Of a DNA stretch of 64,000 nucleotides, positions 10,301 through 16,356 are shown piece by piece. The notes beneath the pieces were generated by a model. It was not told the origin of the DNA and made no database searches. It saw only the letters and a list, made by a program, of their open reading frames with translations. Positions within the stretch are counted from its first letter, which is position 1. Every line of letters begins with the position of its first letter. The DNA comes from an uncultured Mediterraneibacter sp. GTDB taxonomy: Bacteria > Bacillota > Clostridia > Lachnospirales > Lachnospiraceae. A program made the translations under genes and the position numbers. Location: the NCBI GenBank assembly GCA_934309345.1, contig CAKRDD010000014.1, positions 1 through 64,000 of the forward strand. Reading direction: 5' to 3'.

Positions 10301-10607
10301 GCCCTTCCCCTTCGCCCTGAATCCGACGGAAACGATCACCCTCAAGGAAACTGACATTTTCCCCATAAAAAAGATTCGTCAAAGAACCCTTTGTCTGCTC
10401 CATTATGGATTCATAACTGTATCCCAGATTATGCAACAGCAGATCACTTATAGACAAAATAGATAATTCAGAATCAAAATATCCTGTAATTGTTCCGACA
10501 CCACCATTATTTTGAATTGTTTTCTGCATGATCTGAAATACCTGCTCTCCCAACTTCGATGAATTGGAAGAATATATTTCATCTGTAAACTTATTCATAA
10601 AACTCAT
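7395..10607 (-). CDS. Soluble hybrid sensor histidine kinase with PAS domains and two receivers
   Basis: This 1070-residue signalling protein has no transmembrane helix, so it is cytoplasmic. A PAS fold with PAC-like tail covers about residues 150-265 and less clear PAS-like regions flank it. The HisKA H-box has His570 in SHDIRTP. The HATPase shows the N box (NAIKY), G1 (EDNGIGM) and G2 (GTGLGM). Two receiver domains follow, with probable phospho-acceptors Asp860 (ILDWKMP) and Asp1002 (FMDIQMP) and a conserved Lys after each. Start ATG has GAGGATGAAAA before it. There is no linked response regulator with a DNA-binding or GGDEF output, so the phosphorelay partner is elsewhere. Position between two surface-protein blocks suggests it senses a signal for surface remodelling; that is inference. 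Confidence 0.92.
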   Translation of the reverse strand: MSFMNKFTDEIYSSNSSKLGEQVFQIMQKTIQNNGGVGTITGYFDSELSILSISDLLLHNLGYSYESIMEQTKGSLTNLFYGENVSFLEGDRFRRIQGEGEGQILTADGIPAYVCLYKENATDTDGKPIWIMSVRMNWEYENLALVNESISSALWYFDCNKNSEIVNVNWSHAFRRILGYHDTLDFPNKLDSWSELLHPEDTDHVMKLLQETIADKTNKTKFQAEYRLKTKDGRYHWFRASAEVIRRLDGSANRIAGILSNIEEEKRSLMQAQRSAAFHRAFTSANICEYYVNLEKNTFDTFKVESSLMTAFEQSHTWDELVRFFVDNYVIEKDKKAVTDFYNRSYITEKLKGLETELCQECRIILNGEKRWVRNVIMRGEMEDSEYAMIFLRDITESKAETAKRMQMASDNASMELLIQSMVRLVDRFVVCNLEEDLYEFYTLQGEMVYKPFGTYHDFVEQVVAKYKTLKPLEPLDILMSSEHIRKNLTEEQSVYKFEYCSLDENTYKIASFIPLEWKGEKLVKVLLASINVSQEKKVEIESRKALKEAYQAAENASRAKTEFLSNMSHDIRTPMNAIVGLTAIAGANIENQEKVIECLGKITKSSRHLLGLINEVLDMARIESGKMSLAEEDFSLPELVDNLLTLTKPAIDEHKHNLEVHIDHIEHEAVCGDSLRIQQVFVNLMSNAIKYTQDGGNITFTIKEKKNGFSELGCYEFCIEDNGIGMTQEFQKIMFDPFSRADDHRTTKVQGTGLGMAITRNIVNLMNGSIKVDSIPNKGTKITVTVYLKLQESEKEQEKELFDLPVLVVDDDRICCESTVATLEEIGIAGEWVLTGKEAVERCYARHENNSDYFAVILDWKMPEMDGIETARKIRERVGEDVTIIILTSFEFSEIEEDARAAGVDAFIAKPLFRSRLTATLRQFTSEKKEKNARNYLEEFAKADYTGKRILLVEDNKLNREIAVEILGMTGVAIDIAENGKTAVEKVANAPENRYDLAFMDIQMPIMNGYEATAAIRALPGKRGKVPIIAMTANAFAEDVQLAKNTGMNEHIAKPLDMTKLNAVLKQWL

Positions 10608-10713
10608 TTTTCATCCTCATAATTTTCTAACCTGCTACCGTTAAATCCCACATAAATCCGTATATCTTTTATAGGCAAACGGCATAACACAACGAATATT
10701 AGTATAACAACAC

Positions 10714-10761
10714 AAAGCCGGCATTTCAAGAGCCAATAGTGACAAGATTTCCGGCTTTTTT
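10714..10761. terminator. Possible bidirectional terminator between recombinases and kinase
   Basis: AAAGCCGG (10714-10721) pairs with CCGGCTTT (10751-10758), separated by a 29-base loop, with T6 on the plus strand and TTTGTGTT on the minus strand. The stem is only 8 bp with a long loop, so strength is doubtful. Confidence 0.35.
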
Positions 10762-10813
10762 AGAATACTTTTTTAGAATCAGTAACAGAAAATTTTGGCT
10801 TTCTGCTACCCGT

Positions 10814-11995
10814 TCAGATCTGATGCAGAAAAAAATTTAACTTGCCGTCCTTTTCAACCGTAATCGACTCCACCATTTCATCAAAACGTGCTTCATCGAA
10901 TTCAACAAGCCCCAGCACTTCCGCACTGGCTTTCATCAACTTTTCTTCTTTTATATTTTTAGCATCACACCTTCTGTGTTTCTCTGCCCTTTTTCCAGTG
11001 CATACCCAGGTCGGACATTTCTCTCCATTTTTGCTTGTATTCCAGAGTTGTCTTGTGTAATGTCTGCCACAGCGACTACAAATCACTTTCTTCGTAAATG
11101 GATACATTTTCCCTGTGCGATTATACGGAAATTTCCCCGCTTCTTTATTATAAGCAAATATTTCCTGCACTTTTTGAAATGTATCCATTTCGATAATTGC
11201 TTCATGTGTGTTTTCAACGAAATATTGCGGAAGCTCTCCTTTGTTTATCTTTTTCTTTTTGGAAATGGGGTCTTGAATAAATGTTTTTTGAAGCAACATA
11301 TTTCCCGTATATGTTATATTTCTTAATATCCTGCTGATAGCACTTGTTGAAAATAACTTTCCATTTACTGTAGTAATACCTTTTTCAGTCAATCGGTCTA
11401 CTATTTTCATGTAAGAAGATCCCCCTAAGAAATCAGAAAATATCTGTTTTACGACCTCCGCTTCTTCCGGAACGATCACCATCTGGTCATCTGCCCATTT
11501 GTATCCAAATGTTCTTCTTTTTGTATTTCCGATTCCCTGTTCAAATCTTTTCCTTATCGCCCATTTTTCATTTTCACTGATAGATTCACTCTCTGCCTGT
11601 GCAATGGATACAATCAAAGTCAGCATTAATTCGCCTTCTTCTGTCATTGAATCAATTTTCTGTTCTTCGAACCATACAGAAATATTCTGGCTTTTCAGCT
11701 TTCTCACAATGTTCAGCAAATCTACCGTATTACGAGAAAAACGACTTACTGATTTCACAAGAATTTTGTTGATCTTTCCATCTTCGCAATCCCTGATCAT
11801 CTCACAAAATCCTGCCCGCTGTTTGATCCTTGTCCCGGAAATGCCTTTGTCTGCATAGATTCCCGCAAATTTCCAATTCGGTTCGTTATCTATCATTTGC
11901 TTATAATACTCTTTCTGAGCTTCCAAAGAATGGTGCATCTGAACCGACTCGACAGAAACACGCACATAAGCTGCAACCTTTAATTTTTCTGCCAT
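10814..11995 (-). CDS. Large serine recombinase, second of a coupled pair
   Basis: This site-specific recombinase of the large serine family has about 393 residues. The resolvase-type catalytic domain opens with AAYVRVS (nucleophile Ser14 from this start). A Recombinase domain follows (MKIVDRLTEKGITT, then the RILRN segment) and then a Cys-rich zinc ribbon (CSRCGRHY, CPTWVC, CDAKN). The protein breaks and rejoins DNA at short att or inversion sites. The ATG at 11995 has GAGGTG before it and overlaps the end of the upstream recombinase by 16 bases, so translation is coupled; a GTG at 12004 is less likely. Adjacent inverted repeats in TYAWF genes (13038 and 16008) are plausible substrates. A decayed integrative element is the alternative. 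Confidence 0.9.
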   Translation of the reverse strand: MAEKLKVAAYVRVSVESVQMHHSLEAQKEYYKQMIDNEPNWKFAGIYADKGISGTRIKQRAGFCEMIRDCEDGKINKILVKSVSRFSRNTVDLLNIVRKLKSQNISVWFEEQKIDSMTEEGELMLTLIVSIAQAESESISENEKWAIRKRFEQGIGNTKRRTFGYKWADDQMVIVPEEAEVVKQIFSDFLGGSSYMKIVDRLTEKGITTVNGKLFSTSAISRILRNITYTGNMLLQKTFIQDPISKKKKINKGELPQYFVENTHEAIIEMDTFQKVQEIFAYNKEAGKFPYNRTGKMYPFTKKVICSRCGRHYTRQLWNTSKNGEKCPTWVCTGKRAEKHRRCDAKNIKEEKLMKASAEVLGLVEFDEARFDEMVESITVEKDGKLNFFLHQI

Positions 11996-12951
11996 CTTCC
12001 ACACCTCAGTTCCGCACGTCGCTGTAACTCTCTCTGAACCTCATCAAATGTTTCCGGCTCAATTATCGCCTCATGATTCCCCACCACATAATATTGCGGA
12101 ACTTCTCCATCGTTTTTACGCATTTTTCTATCCAGAAAGTTTCTCGAATACCTTTTTTGAAGCAATGCATCACCTCGATATTTTTCATTCTGTAAAATAT
12201 TTTTCACCGTGCGATCTCGCCAGATTTCTTTTCCGTATGGCGTGGGAATCCTGCGCCGCGTCAATTCTGCCGCGATCCGATAAAATGAATTCCCGTCCAG
12301 AAACATTTTGTAGATCATACGCACCGTTTCTGCTTGCTCGGGATTCACCTTCAATTCGCCGTTTTCCCCACGGTCATATCCCAGAAAATGACGATACGGA
12401 ATAAACACTTTACCGTCCTGAAAGGCTTTTCTCATCCCCCACCTTGTATTTTCGGAAATGCTTCTGCTTTCTTCCTGAGCCAATGAACTCATAATCGTAA
12501 TCAGGAGTTCGCCTTTTGCATCAAATGTCCATATATTTTCTTTTTCAAAATAAATTTCTACGCCCTGTTCCTTCAATTTTCTTATCACAGAAAGGCTGTC
12601 CACCGTATTCCGTGCAAATCTGCTGACCGATTTCGTCACGATCAAGTCAATTTTTCCATCCATTGCATCCTGAATCATCTGCAAAAAAGCTGCCCGTTTC
12701 TGAGTGGATGTACCTGTTACACCCTCGTCCGCATATATCCCTGCGAAAATCCAGTCCGGCTTTTTCTCAATATAACGCGTATAGTATTGTATCTGTGCTT
12801 CATAGCTCGTCTGCTGACATTCGCGATTCGTACTTACCCTCGCATATGCTGCAACCCGGCGATTTGTCCTTTTTCCAACCATTCCTGATTCCTTTTCTAC
12901 CCTCGCCGGAATGATCGTCACTTGTTTCACTTGCTTTTTCGTGTTAGTCAT
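11980..12951 (-). CDS. Large serine recombinase lacking a zinc ribbon, first of a coupled pair
   Basis: This 323-residue serine recombinase has the catalytic motif AAYARVSTN (Ser40), the conserved RFARNT segment and a Recombinase domain (DGNSFYRIAAELTRRRIPTP). It stops right after that domain, before any Cys-rich ribbon or coiled coil. It is therefore shorter than usual for the family, either truncated or working with its partner. AAAGGAG precedes the ATG. It overlaps the next recombinase by 16 bases, an arrangement reminiscent of CcrA/CcrB. The gene reads away from the 5'-incomplete TYAWF gene that starts about 90 bases to its right. Catalytic residues look intact. Confidence 0.88.
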   Translation of the reverse strand: MTNTKKQVKQVTIIPARVEKESGMVGKRTNRRVAAYARVSTNRECQQTSYEAQIQYYTRYIEKKPDWIFAGIYADEGVTGTSTQKRAAFLQMIQDAMDGKIDLIVTKSVSRFARNTVDSLSVIRKLKEQGVEIYFEKENIWTFDAKGELLITIMSSLAQEESRSISENTRWGMRKAFQDGKVFIPYRHFLGYDRGENGELKVNPEQAETVRMIYKMFLDGNSFYRIAAELTRRRIPTPYGKEIWRDRTVKNILQNEKYRGDALLQKRYSRNFLDRKMRKNDGEVPQYYVVGNHEAIIEPETFDEVQRELQRRAELRCGRWQKN

Positions 12952-13037
12952 ATGTATGCTTTCTCCTTTTCAAAAATATTTTGACGCTTACATCATCATA
13001 ACAGAATTTGAGAGAGCAGATGATACCGTAACAAAGG

Positions 13038-13095
13038 TTGCCATGGTATGTGTTGCCGGCGTGGCGCTGGGATCAAGTACGTATGCTTGGTTTGT
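13038..13095 (+). repeat. Left arm of 58-bp inverted repeat in TYAWF genes
   Basis: This stretch encodes AMVCVAGVALGSSTYAWFV on the plus strand. It matches the reverse complement of 16008-16065 at 53 of 58 positions. The core GCGCTGGGATCAAGTAC (17 bases) and TATGCTTGGTTTGT are identical, including synonymous positions. Similarity stops abruptly at 13037 on the left and fades after 13095, as expected for a recombination boundary. Confidence 0.8.
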
Positions 13096-13843
13096 GAACA
13101 ATAGTAAAGTAACAGCTGATGCCGGTGATTACACCGCATCCAGTGCACAATACTTGCTGATTTCTCACGCTACTGAGAATGACTTTAAAACATCCATCAG
13201 TTTTGATGAATACACTGGTAAATTTGTTCCTGTATCTACAACAGATGGTACAATGGGAACATTTTGGCAGGTTGATTCGTCCAAAACAAATGCTTGGGAT
13301 AATTCTAAGGCTAAAATCTTCAAATCTGCAACTGCCAGTGCATCTGGTGATGCCTATAAAGACAGTTTTCAGTTAAAATCTGACCAAGCTGGTGTACAGG
13401 TACAGTGTAAAATTACTAAGACAGCCGATATTGATGACTTAGGAAGTGCTGTATATGTAGCATTTACTGGTGGAAATCTTACTAAACCTCTTATTGTGCA
13501 GCTTTCTAATGGAACGACAGTAACTGGTGGTAATAATACATATATTGGTGATGGCACTACAGCAGATGATACTGATACAACTAATAATTGTACCAAAAAA
13601 GGTATCAAAGACTTGGATGGTAATTTCCAAGTTGCAGCAGCCAATATGGACACACTTACAGTAACCCAATATAATGGTTTTAATGAAACTCCATTCAATT
13701 TTGACAGATTAACCACAGCAGCGACAGCACAATCTTATCAGATGTATATTTGGCTTGAGGGAACTGATCCACAGTGTTACAACCCAATCGCTGCAAAAGA
13801 ATTAACTGGATTGAATTTTGAATTCTCTATTCCAGAAAACTAA
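13043..13843 (+). CDS. TYAWF surface protein lacking its N terminus (silent cassette?)
   Basis: The frame encodes a protein like that at 15248-16117: hydrophobic stretch MVCVAGVALGSS, then TYAWFVNNSKV, then about 250 residues of beta-rich ectodomain ending with IWLEGTDPQC and EFSIPEN. The IWxEGxDxxC motif is shared with the genes at 14155 and 16357. It has no lysine-rich signal-peptide start of the type seen in its paralogue. The frame continues upstream to 12911, but that portion overlaps the recombinase start and looks non-coding. The first in-family Met is at 13043, with only AAAGG nearby. I find no promoter. Inversion of 13038-16065 would join it to the N terminus and leader now serving 15248-16117. 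In the present orientation it is probably not exported. Confidence 0.7.
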   Translation: MVCVAGVALGSSTYAWFVNNSKVTADAGDYTASSAQYLLISHATENDFKTSISFDEYTGKFVPVSTTDGTMGTFWQVDSSKTNAWDNSKAKIFKSATASASGDAYKDSFQLKSDQAGVQVQCKITKTADIDDLGSAVYVAFTGGNLTKPLIVQLSNGTTVTGGNNTYIGDGTTADDTDTTNNCTKKGIKDLDGNFQVAAANMDTLTVTQYNGFNETPFNFDRLTTAATAQSYQMYIWLEGTDPQCYNPIAAKELTGLNFEFSIPEN

Positions 13844-13852
13844 CAATTAAAT

Positions 13853-13891
13853 AAAAACTCTCCAGATAGTTGTGGTATCTGGGGAGTTTTT
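13853..13891 (+). terminator. Rho-independent terminator after the plus-strand TYAWF gene
   Basis: The stem pairs AAAACTCTCCAGATA with TATCTGGGGAGTTTT around a 7-base loop and ends in T5. It lies 10 bases after the stop codon, showing that this cassette has its own transcription end. Confidence 0.85.
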
Positions 13892-13899
13892 GTTTTAGA

Positions 13900-13945
13900 A
13901 AGCCAAGGGGACACCTAAAAGCCTCTTTTCCTGTCCCCTCGGCTT
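13900..13945. repeat. Second strong hairpin between convergent TYAWF genes
   Basis: AAGCCAAGGGGACA (13900-13913) pairs with TGTCCCCTCGGCTT (13932-13945), one mismatch in 14 pairs, with an 18-base loop. There is no T tract. It may protect 3' ends or be a recombination-related structure. The rest of 13946-14070 shows nothing I can assign. Confidence 0.6.
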
Positions 13946-14070
13946 CTGGGGAAATAGCAATTCATCAGATGTACCGAAAATGTGCGGAGGAGATTGGTGA
14001 TAGTAGACAATAGAGGAAATGGGGAAAAGAAAAGCCATGGCTTACGCCATGACCTTTCAAAAGAACATAT

Positions 14071-14154
14071 TTAATTTCCGCTTGCAACTCCGGCAAGTTT
14101 TACTGTCACATCATAGGTGAATGGGGCATCTTCAGCAGATTCGTATTTGCTATC
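14071..14154 (-). pseudogene. In-frame leftover C terminus of a TYAWF-family protein
   Basis: Directly after the stop codon of the 14155-15156 gene, the same frame continues for 27 codons to a TAA at 14071. It reads as a second copy of the family C terminus: FTYDVTVKLAGVASGN compared with FNVTVHLAGVSAE of the upstream gene. The piece has no start of its own. It looks like the 3' remnant of another cassette left by recombination or a partial duplication. Confidence 0.6.
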
Positions 14155-15156
14155 TTATTCAGCAGATACACCTGCCAAATGTACCGTCACATTAAATTGT
14201 CTTTCATCGCCATCTACAATACGGCTAATGCAGTCCGCATCAGTTCCTTCCATCCAAATGTAAACTCGCATGGTTGTATTTCCATCATAATCTACACCAG
14301 ATGCAATTTTCCGTGCATTTCCGGTTGGCAGTATATAGCTGAATCCATCTTTTGTGGCTGCATAATTGTACGTTTTTCCATCTGCTGAATCCGTCCATGT
14401 ATAGTTTTTTTCATACACATATGGATAGGATGGCTTTTTTGTTGAATTGCTATCTTTCACCACACTCCAGCCATTAGTTGAGTTTACATCATTCCCATGA
14501 GCATTGGTATCTTCTGCTTTGGGTGCATAAACCAGTACCAATTTTTCGCCAGATCCTTTTCCGGCATCAATTGTAATTCCGACTCGAAGAGAAGCTGCTA
14601 CTTTATCATTCACCGCTGTTTCTTTCCCATCCGCATCTTTTATCGTTACCTGAACAGCTCCTTCTGGGTTTGAACCATCCAGATATACATCACAGATTCC
14701 GGTATTGGTTAATGTGTATAGAGTATATTCACCAACAGCATATGCATAGTATGTTTCATCACCAACAGTATATTGACCATACAATGTATTTCCTTTTTCA
14801 TCAATATCCCATGTAGGATGCATGTAAGTTGCCACATTCATATCGGCATTCCAGTTTTCCGGAACCCACCATGATTTTGCATCTTCTGTAGAAGCTGGGC
14901 TAATCTTATGTCCCTCTACTGCTGACACAAGTGCAGTGTCACTTCCATGATCAAGCGTATCACCTAATTTTACGATTTGAAGCATAAAACCATTGGCTTC
15001 TGCCATGATGGAACTCGTTTCAGATGTGACCTTATTATTTGCCACATACCAGGCATAAGTGGCAGATGTTAAAGCGAATGCACTGACCGATGCACTCAGT
15101 ATAGCTCCCATAAGCTGTATTTTTAATTTTTGACTTTTCGTTTTCATCTCCATCAT
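14155..15156 (-). CDS. TYAWF (SipW/TasA-type) secreted surface protein B
   Basis: This 333-residue protein has a signal peptide of the SipW-dependent style: KTKSQKLKIQ, then a hydrophobic segment, then SATYAWYVANNKV. The ectodomain is Asp/Thr/Gly/Tyr-rich and has IWMEGTDADC near the C terminus, a motif shared with two other proteins here. By analogy with TasA/CalY it may be exported and polymerise into matrix fibres; no SipW peptidase gene is in this window. It follows gene A (15248-16117) in the same direction, separated by two hairpins, so it is probably expressed at a lower level. AAAGGAT precedes the ATG. It would be turned to the plus strand and separated from its promoter by the proposed inversion. 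Confidence 0.8.
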   Translation of the reverse strand: MMEMKTKSQKLKIQLMGAILSASVSAFALTSATYAWYVANNKVTSETSSIMAEANGFMLQIVKLGDTLDHGSDTALVSAVEGHKISPASTEDAKSWWVPENWNADMNVATYMHPTWDIDEKGNTLYGQYTVGDETYYAYAVGEYTLYTLTNTGICDVYLDGSNPEGAVQVTIKDADGKETAVNDKVAASLRVGITIDAGKGSGEKLVLVYAPKAEDTNAHGNDVNSTNGWSVVKDSNSTKKPSYPYVYEKNYTWTDSADGKTYNYAATKDGFSYILPTGNARKIASGVDYDGNTTMRVYIWMEGTDADCISRIVDGDERQFNVTVHLAGVSAE

Positions 15157-15171
15157 ATCCTTTTATTTTGA

Positions 15172-15236
15172 CATACCAAAAAGTAGAAGAAACATCTTCT
15201 GCCTTTTGGTATGCCCTCCACGCCACAACCGTGGAG
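15172..15236 (-). promoter_or_regulatory. Two tandem hairpins between TYAWF genes A and B
   Basis: Hairpin one: CTCCACG (15216-15222) with CGTGGAG (15230-15236). Hairpin two: CATACCAAAAAGTAGAAGA (15172-15190) with TCTTCTGCCTTTTGGTATG (15195-15213), about 17 of 19 paired. They lie between the stop of A and the ribosome binding site of B, without a clear T tract. They probably act as an attenuator or RNA-processing/stability element that sets different levels of A and B. Confidence 0.6.
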
Positions 15237-15247
15237 AGCGATATTAT

Positions 15248-16117
15248 TTATTTAGTTCCCTGAGTATAAGCATTGCCTACGCCCTGCTGTACTGGTGTTG
15301 CAGAGAAATCAAGTTTTACACTTGCCTGACCTAACTTATCGAAATTCTTAGTATTGATAGTTGTATAATCTCCATCATAGAACAGAGTAACATTAACTGT
15401 TAAGATTTTATTAGCAGTTACTGCATCTCCAAATGTTGCAGTTTCCGTTCCAGAAAGAGAATTTGTAGATTTTGATGTCTGTGTCCACTTTGTTTCCGTA
15501 GTGTTATACTCCCAAAGTTCCCACTCATTTCCACAAGAAACTAGAGCACCAACTGCATTAACAATGTCATTATCAGCTCCATCACCTGCAGCAGTTACTG
15601 TCATACCTTCAATTTTCAGACTATTGAAAGCACCCTGACTAGATGAGACATATACTGGGGATGTTACAACATAATCTGTTGTTCCAGTTACTAAAGAATC
15701 TGTATGAGTCAGATCATAATAAATCCCTTTTCCTGCTGCATCTGTCTGAACATCTGCTTTACCAGCTTCCTTTGCATATGCAGTCTGCCATACTAACTTA
15801 TCTGGAGCAGTAGTAGCTACCCAGTCAGTTTTCGTTCCACCTTCTGCCTGATGTGGGCGAGACGGGTATAATTTAATAGGACTCTTAGTTAAATCAACTG
15901 TTGTTGATGTTTCTGTTCCCTGAGAATTTGTGTTATTAATTGTCAAGAATGCAGCATTTGACTGTGCAGAAATGCTGCTTACGGTTGCATCGACCGTATT
16001 GTTACTTACAAACCAAGCATAAGTACTTGATCCCAGCGCTACAGCGGCAACGCATACCATGGCAATCGCTGCAGCCAGCTGTTTTTTCAGCGCTTTTACA
16101 TTTTTTGTTTCCTTCAT
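15248..16117 (-). CDS. TYAWF (SipW/TasA-type) secreted surface protein A
   Basis: This 289-residue secreted protein has a basic start (KETKNVKALKKQ), a hydrophobic core AAAIAMVCVAAVALGSS, then TYAWFVSNNTVDA. That resembles SipW-dependent signal peptides, where cleavage precedes an aromatic-rich N terminus of the mature protein. The ectodomain is Thr/Ser/Gly/Asp-rich and beta-like, and lacks the IWxEGxDxxC motif of its neighbours. The start is the ATG at 16117 with GGGAGGAAAG just before it; the ATG at 16132 lies inside the binding site. Its signal region contains the right arm of the 58-bp inverted repeat. It is probably a major fibre or matrix subunit, the currently expressed allele of an invertible pair. 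Function is inferred from family resemblance. Confidence 0.82.
   Translation of the reverse strand: MKETKNVKALKKQLAAAIAMVCVAAVALGSSTYAWFVSNNTVDATVSSISAQSNAAFLTINNTNSQGTETSTTVDLTKSPIKLYPSRPHQAEGGTKTDWVATTAPDKLVWQTAYAKEAGKADVQTDAAGKGIYYDLTHTDSLVTGTTDYVVTSPVYVSSSQGAFNSLKIEGMTVTAAGDGADNDIVNAVGALVSCGNEWELWEYNTTETKWTQTSKSTNSLSGTETATFGDAVTANKILTVNVTLFYDGDYTTINTKNFDKLGQASVKLDFSATPVQQGVGNAYTQGTK
16008..16065 (-). repeat. Right arm of 58-bp inverted repeat in TYAWF genes
   Basis: This is the minus-strand counterpart of 13038-13095, 53 of 58 bases identical. It falls within the signal-peptide/TYAWF coding region of gene A. Recombination between the arms would invert about 3 kb and exchange the ectodomains joined to this N terminus. 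Confidence 0.8.
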
Positions 16118-16184
16118 TTTCTTTCCTCCCATTCGTATTTCAGCAAGATTCTTTTAAATGTTTTGTTCACTTAATTCTCAATTC

Positions 16185-16274
16185 TTCTATTATCAGATTA
16201 CAACTCCCACCGGGCCCGGTTAAAAGAGTATCTCCACCACCTTTATCCGGTGGGGATTCAATCTCATAATAGAA
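16185..16274 (-). promoter_or_regulatory. Long structured leader element upstream of TYAWF gene A
   Basis: Outer arms TTCTATTATCAGATT (16185-16199) and AATCTCATAATAGAA (16260-16274) pair at 14 of 15 positions. Inner arms CCCACCGG (16206-16213) and CCGGTGGG (16247-16254) pair perfectly. A 12-bp palindrome ACCGGGCCCGGT (16209-16220) lies inside. The element is in the leader of gene A, about 70 bases before its start. It does not match the GEMM-I or GEMM-II c-di-GMP riboswitch consensus as I know them. It may be an RNA regulator, an attenuator or a recombinase binding region. Confidence 0.55.
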
Positions 16275-16321
16275 TCTCTGATTTCTCTTGCTTCCATCTT
16301 CCTGTATTTAGGTTCTATCTA

Positions 16322-16350
16322 TATAAACAGTTGTTGTGGCACTGTTTATA
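16322..16350 (-). terminator. Hairpin after the membrane-anchored TYAWF-locus protein
   Basis: A perfect 10-bp stem TATAAACAGT/ACTGTTTATA with a 9-base loop lies 7 bases after the stop of the 16357-17322 gene. There is no T tract, so it is a weak terminator or a processing site. Confidence 0.45.
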
Positions 16351-16356
16351 CCACTA

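Noticed and set aside
12911..13042. Upstream 44 codons of the plus-strand TYAWF reading frame as a true N terminus
   Set aside because: They overlap the recombinase start region, lack a lysine-rich signal-peptide start and binding site, and share nothing with the paralogues.
13900..13945. Hairpin as a CRISPR-like or attC-like repeat
   Set aside because: It occurs once, with no repeat series, spacers or integron recombinase.
16185..16274. c-di-GMP (GEMM) riboswitch
   Set aside because: Tempting beside a PilZ gene, but the known GEMM-I and GEMM-II core sequences are absent.
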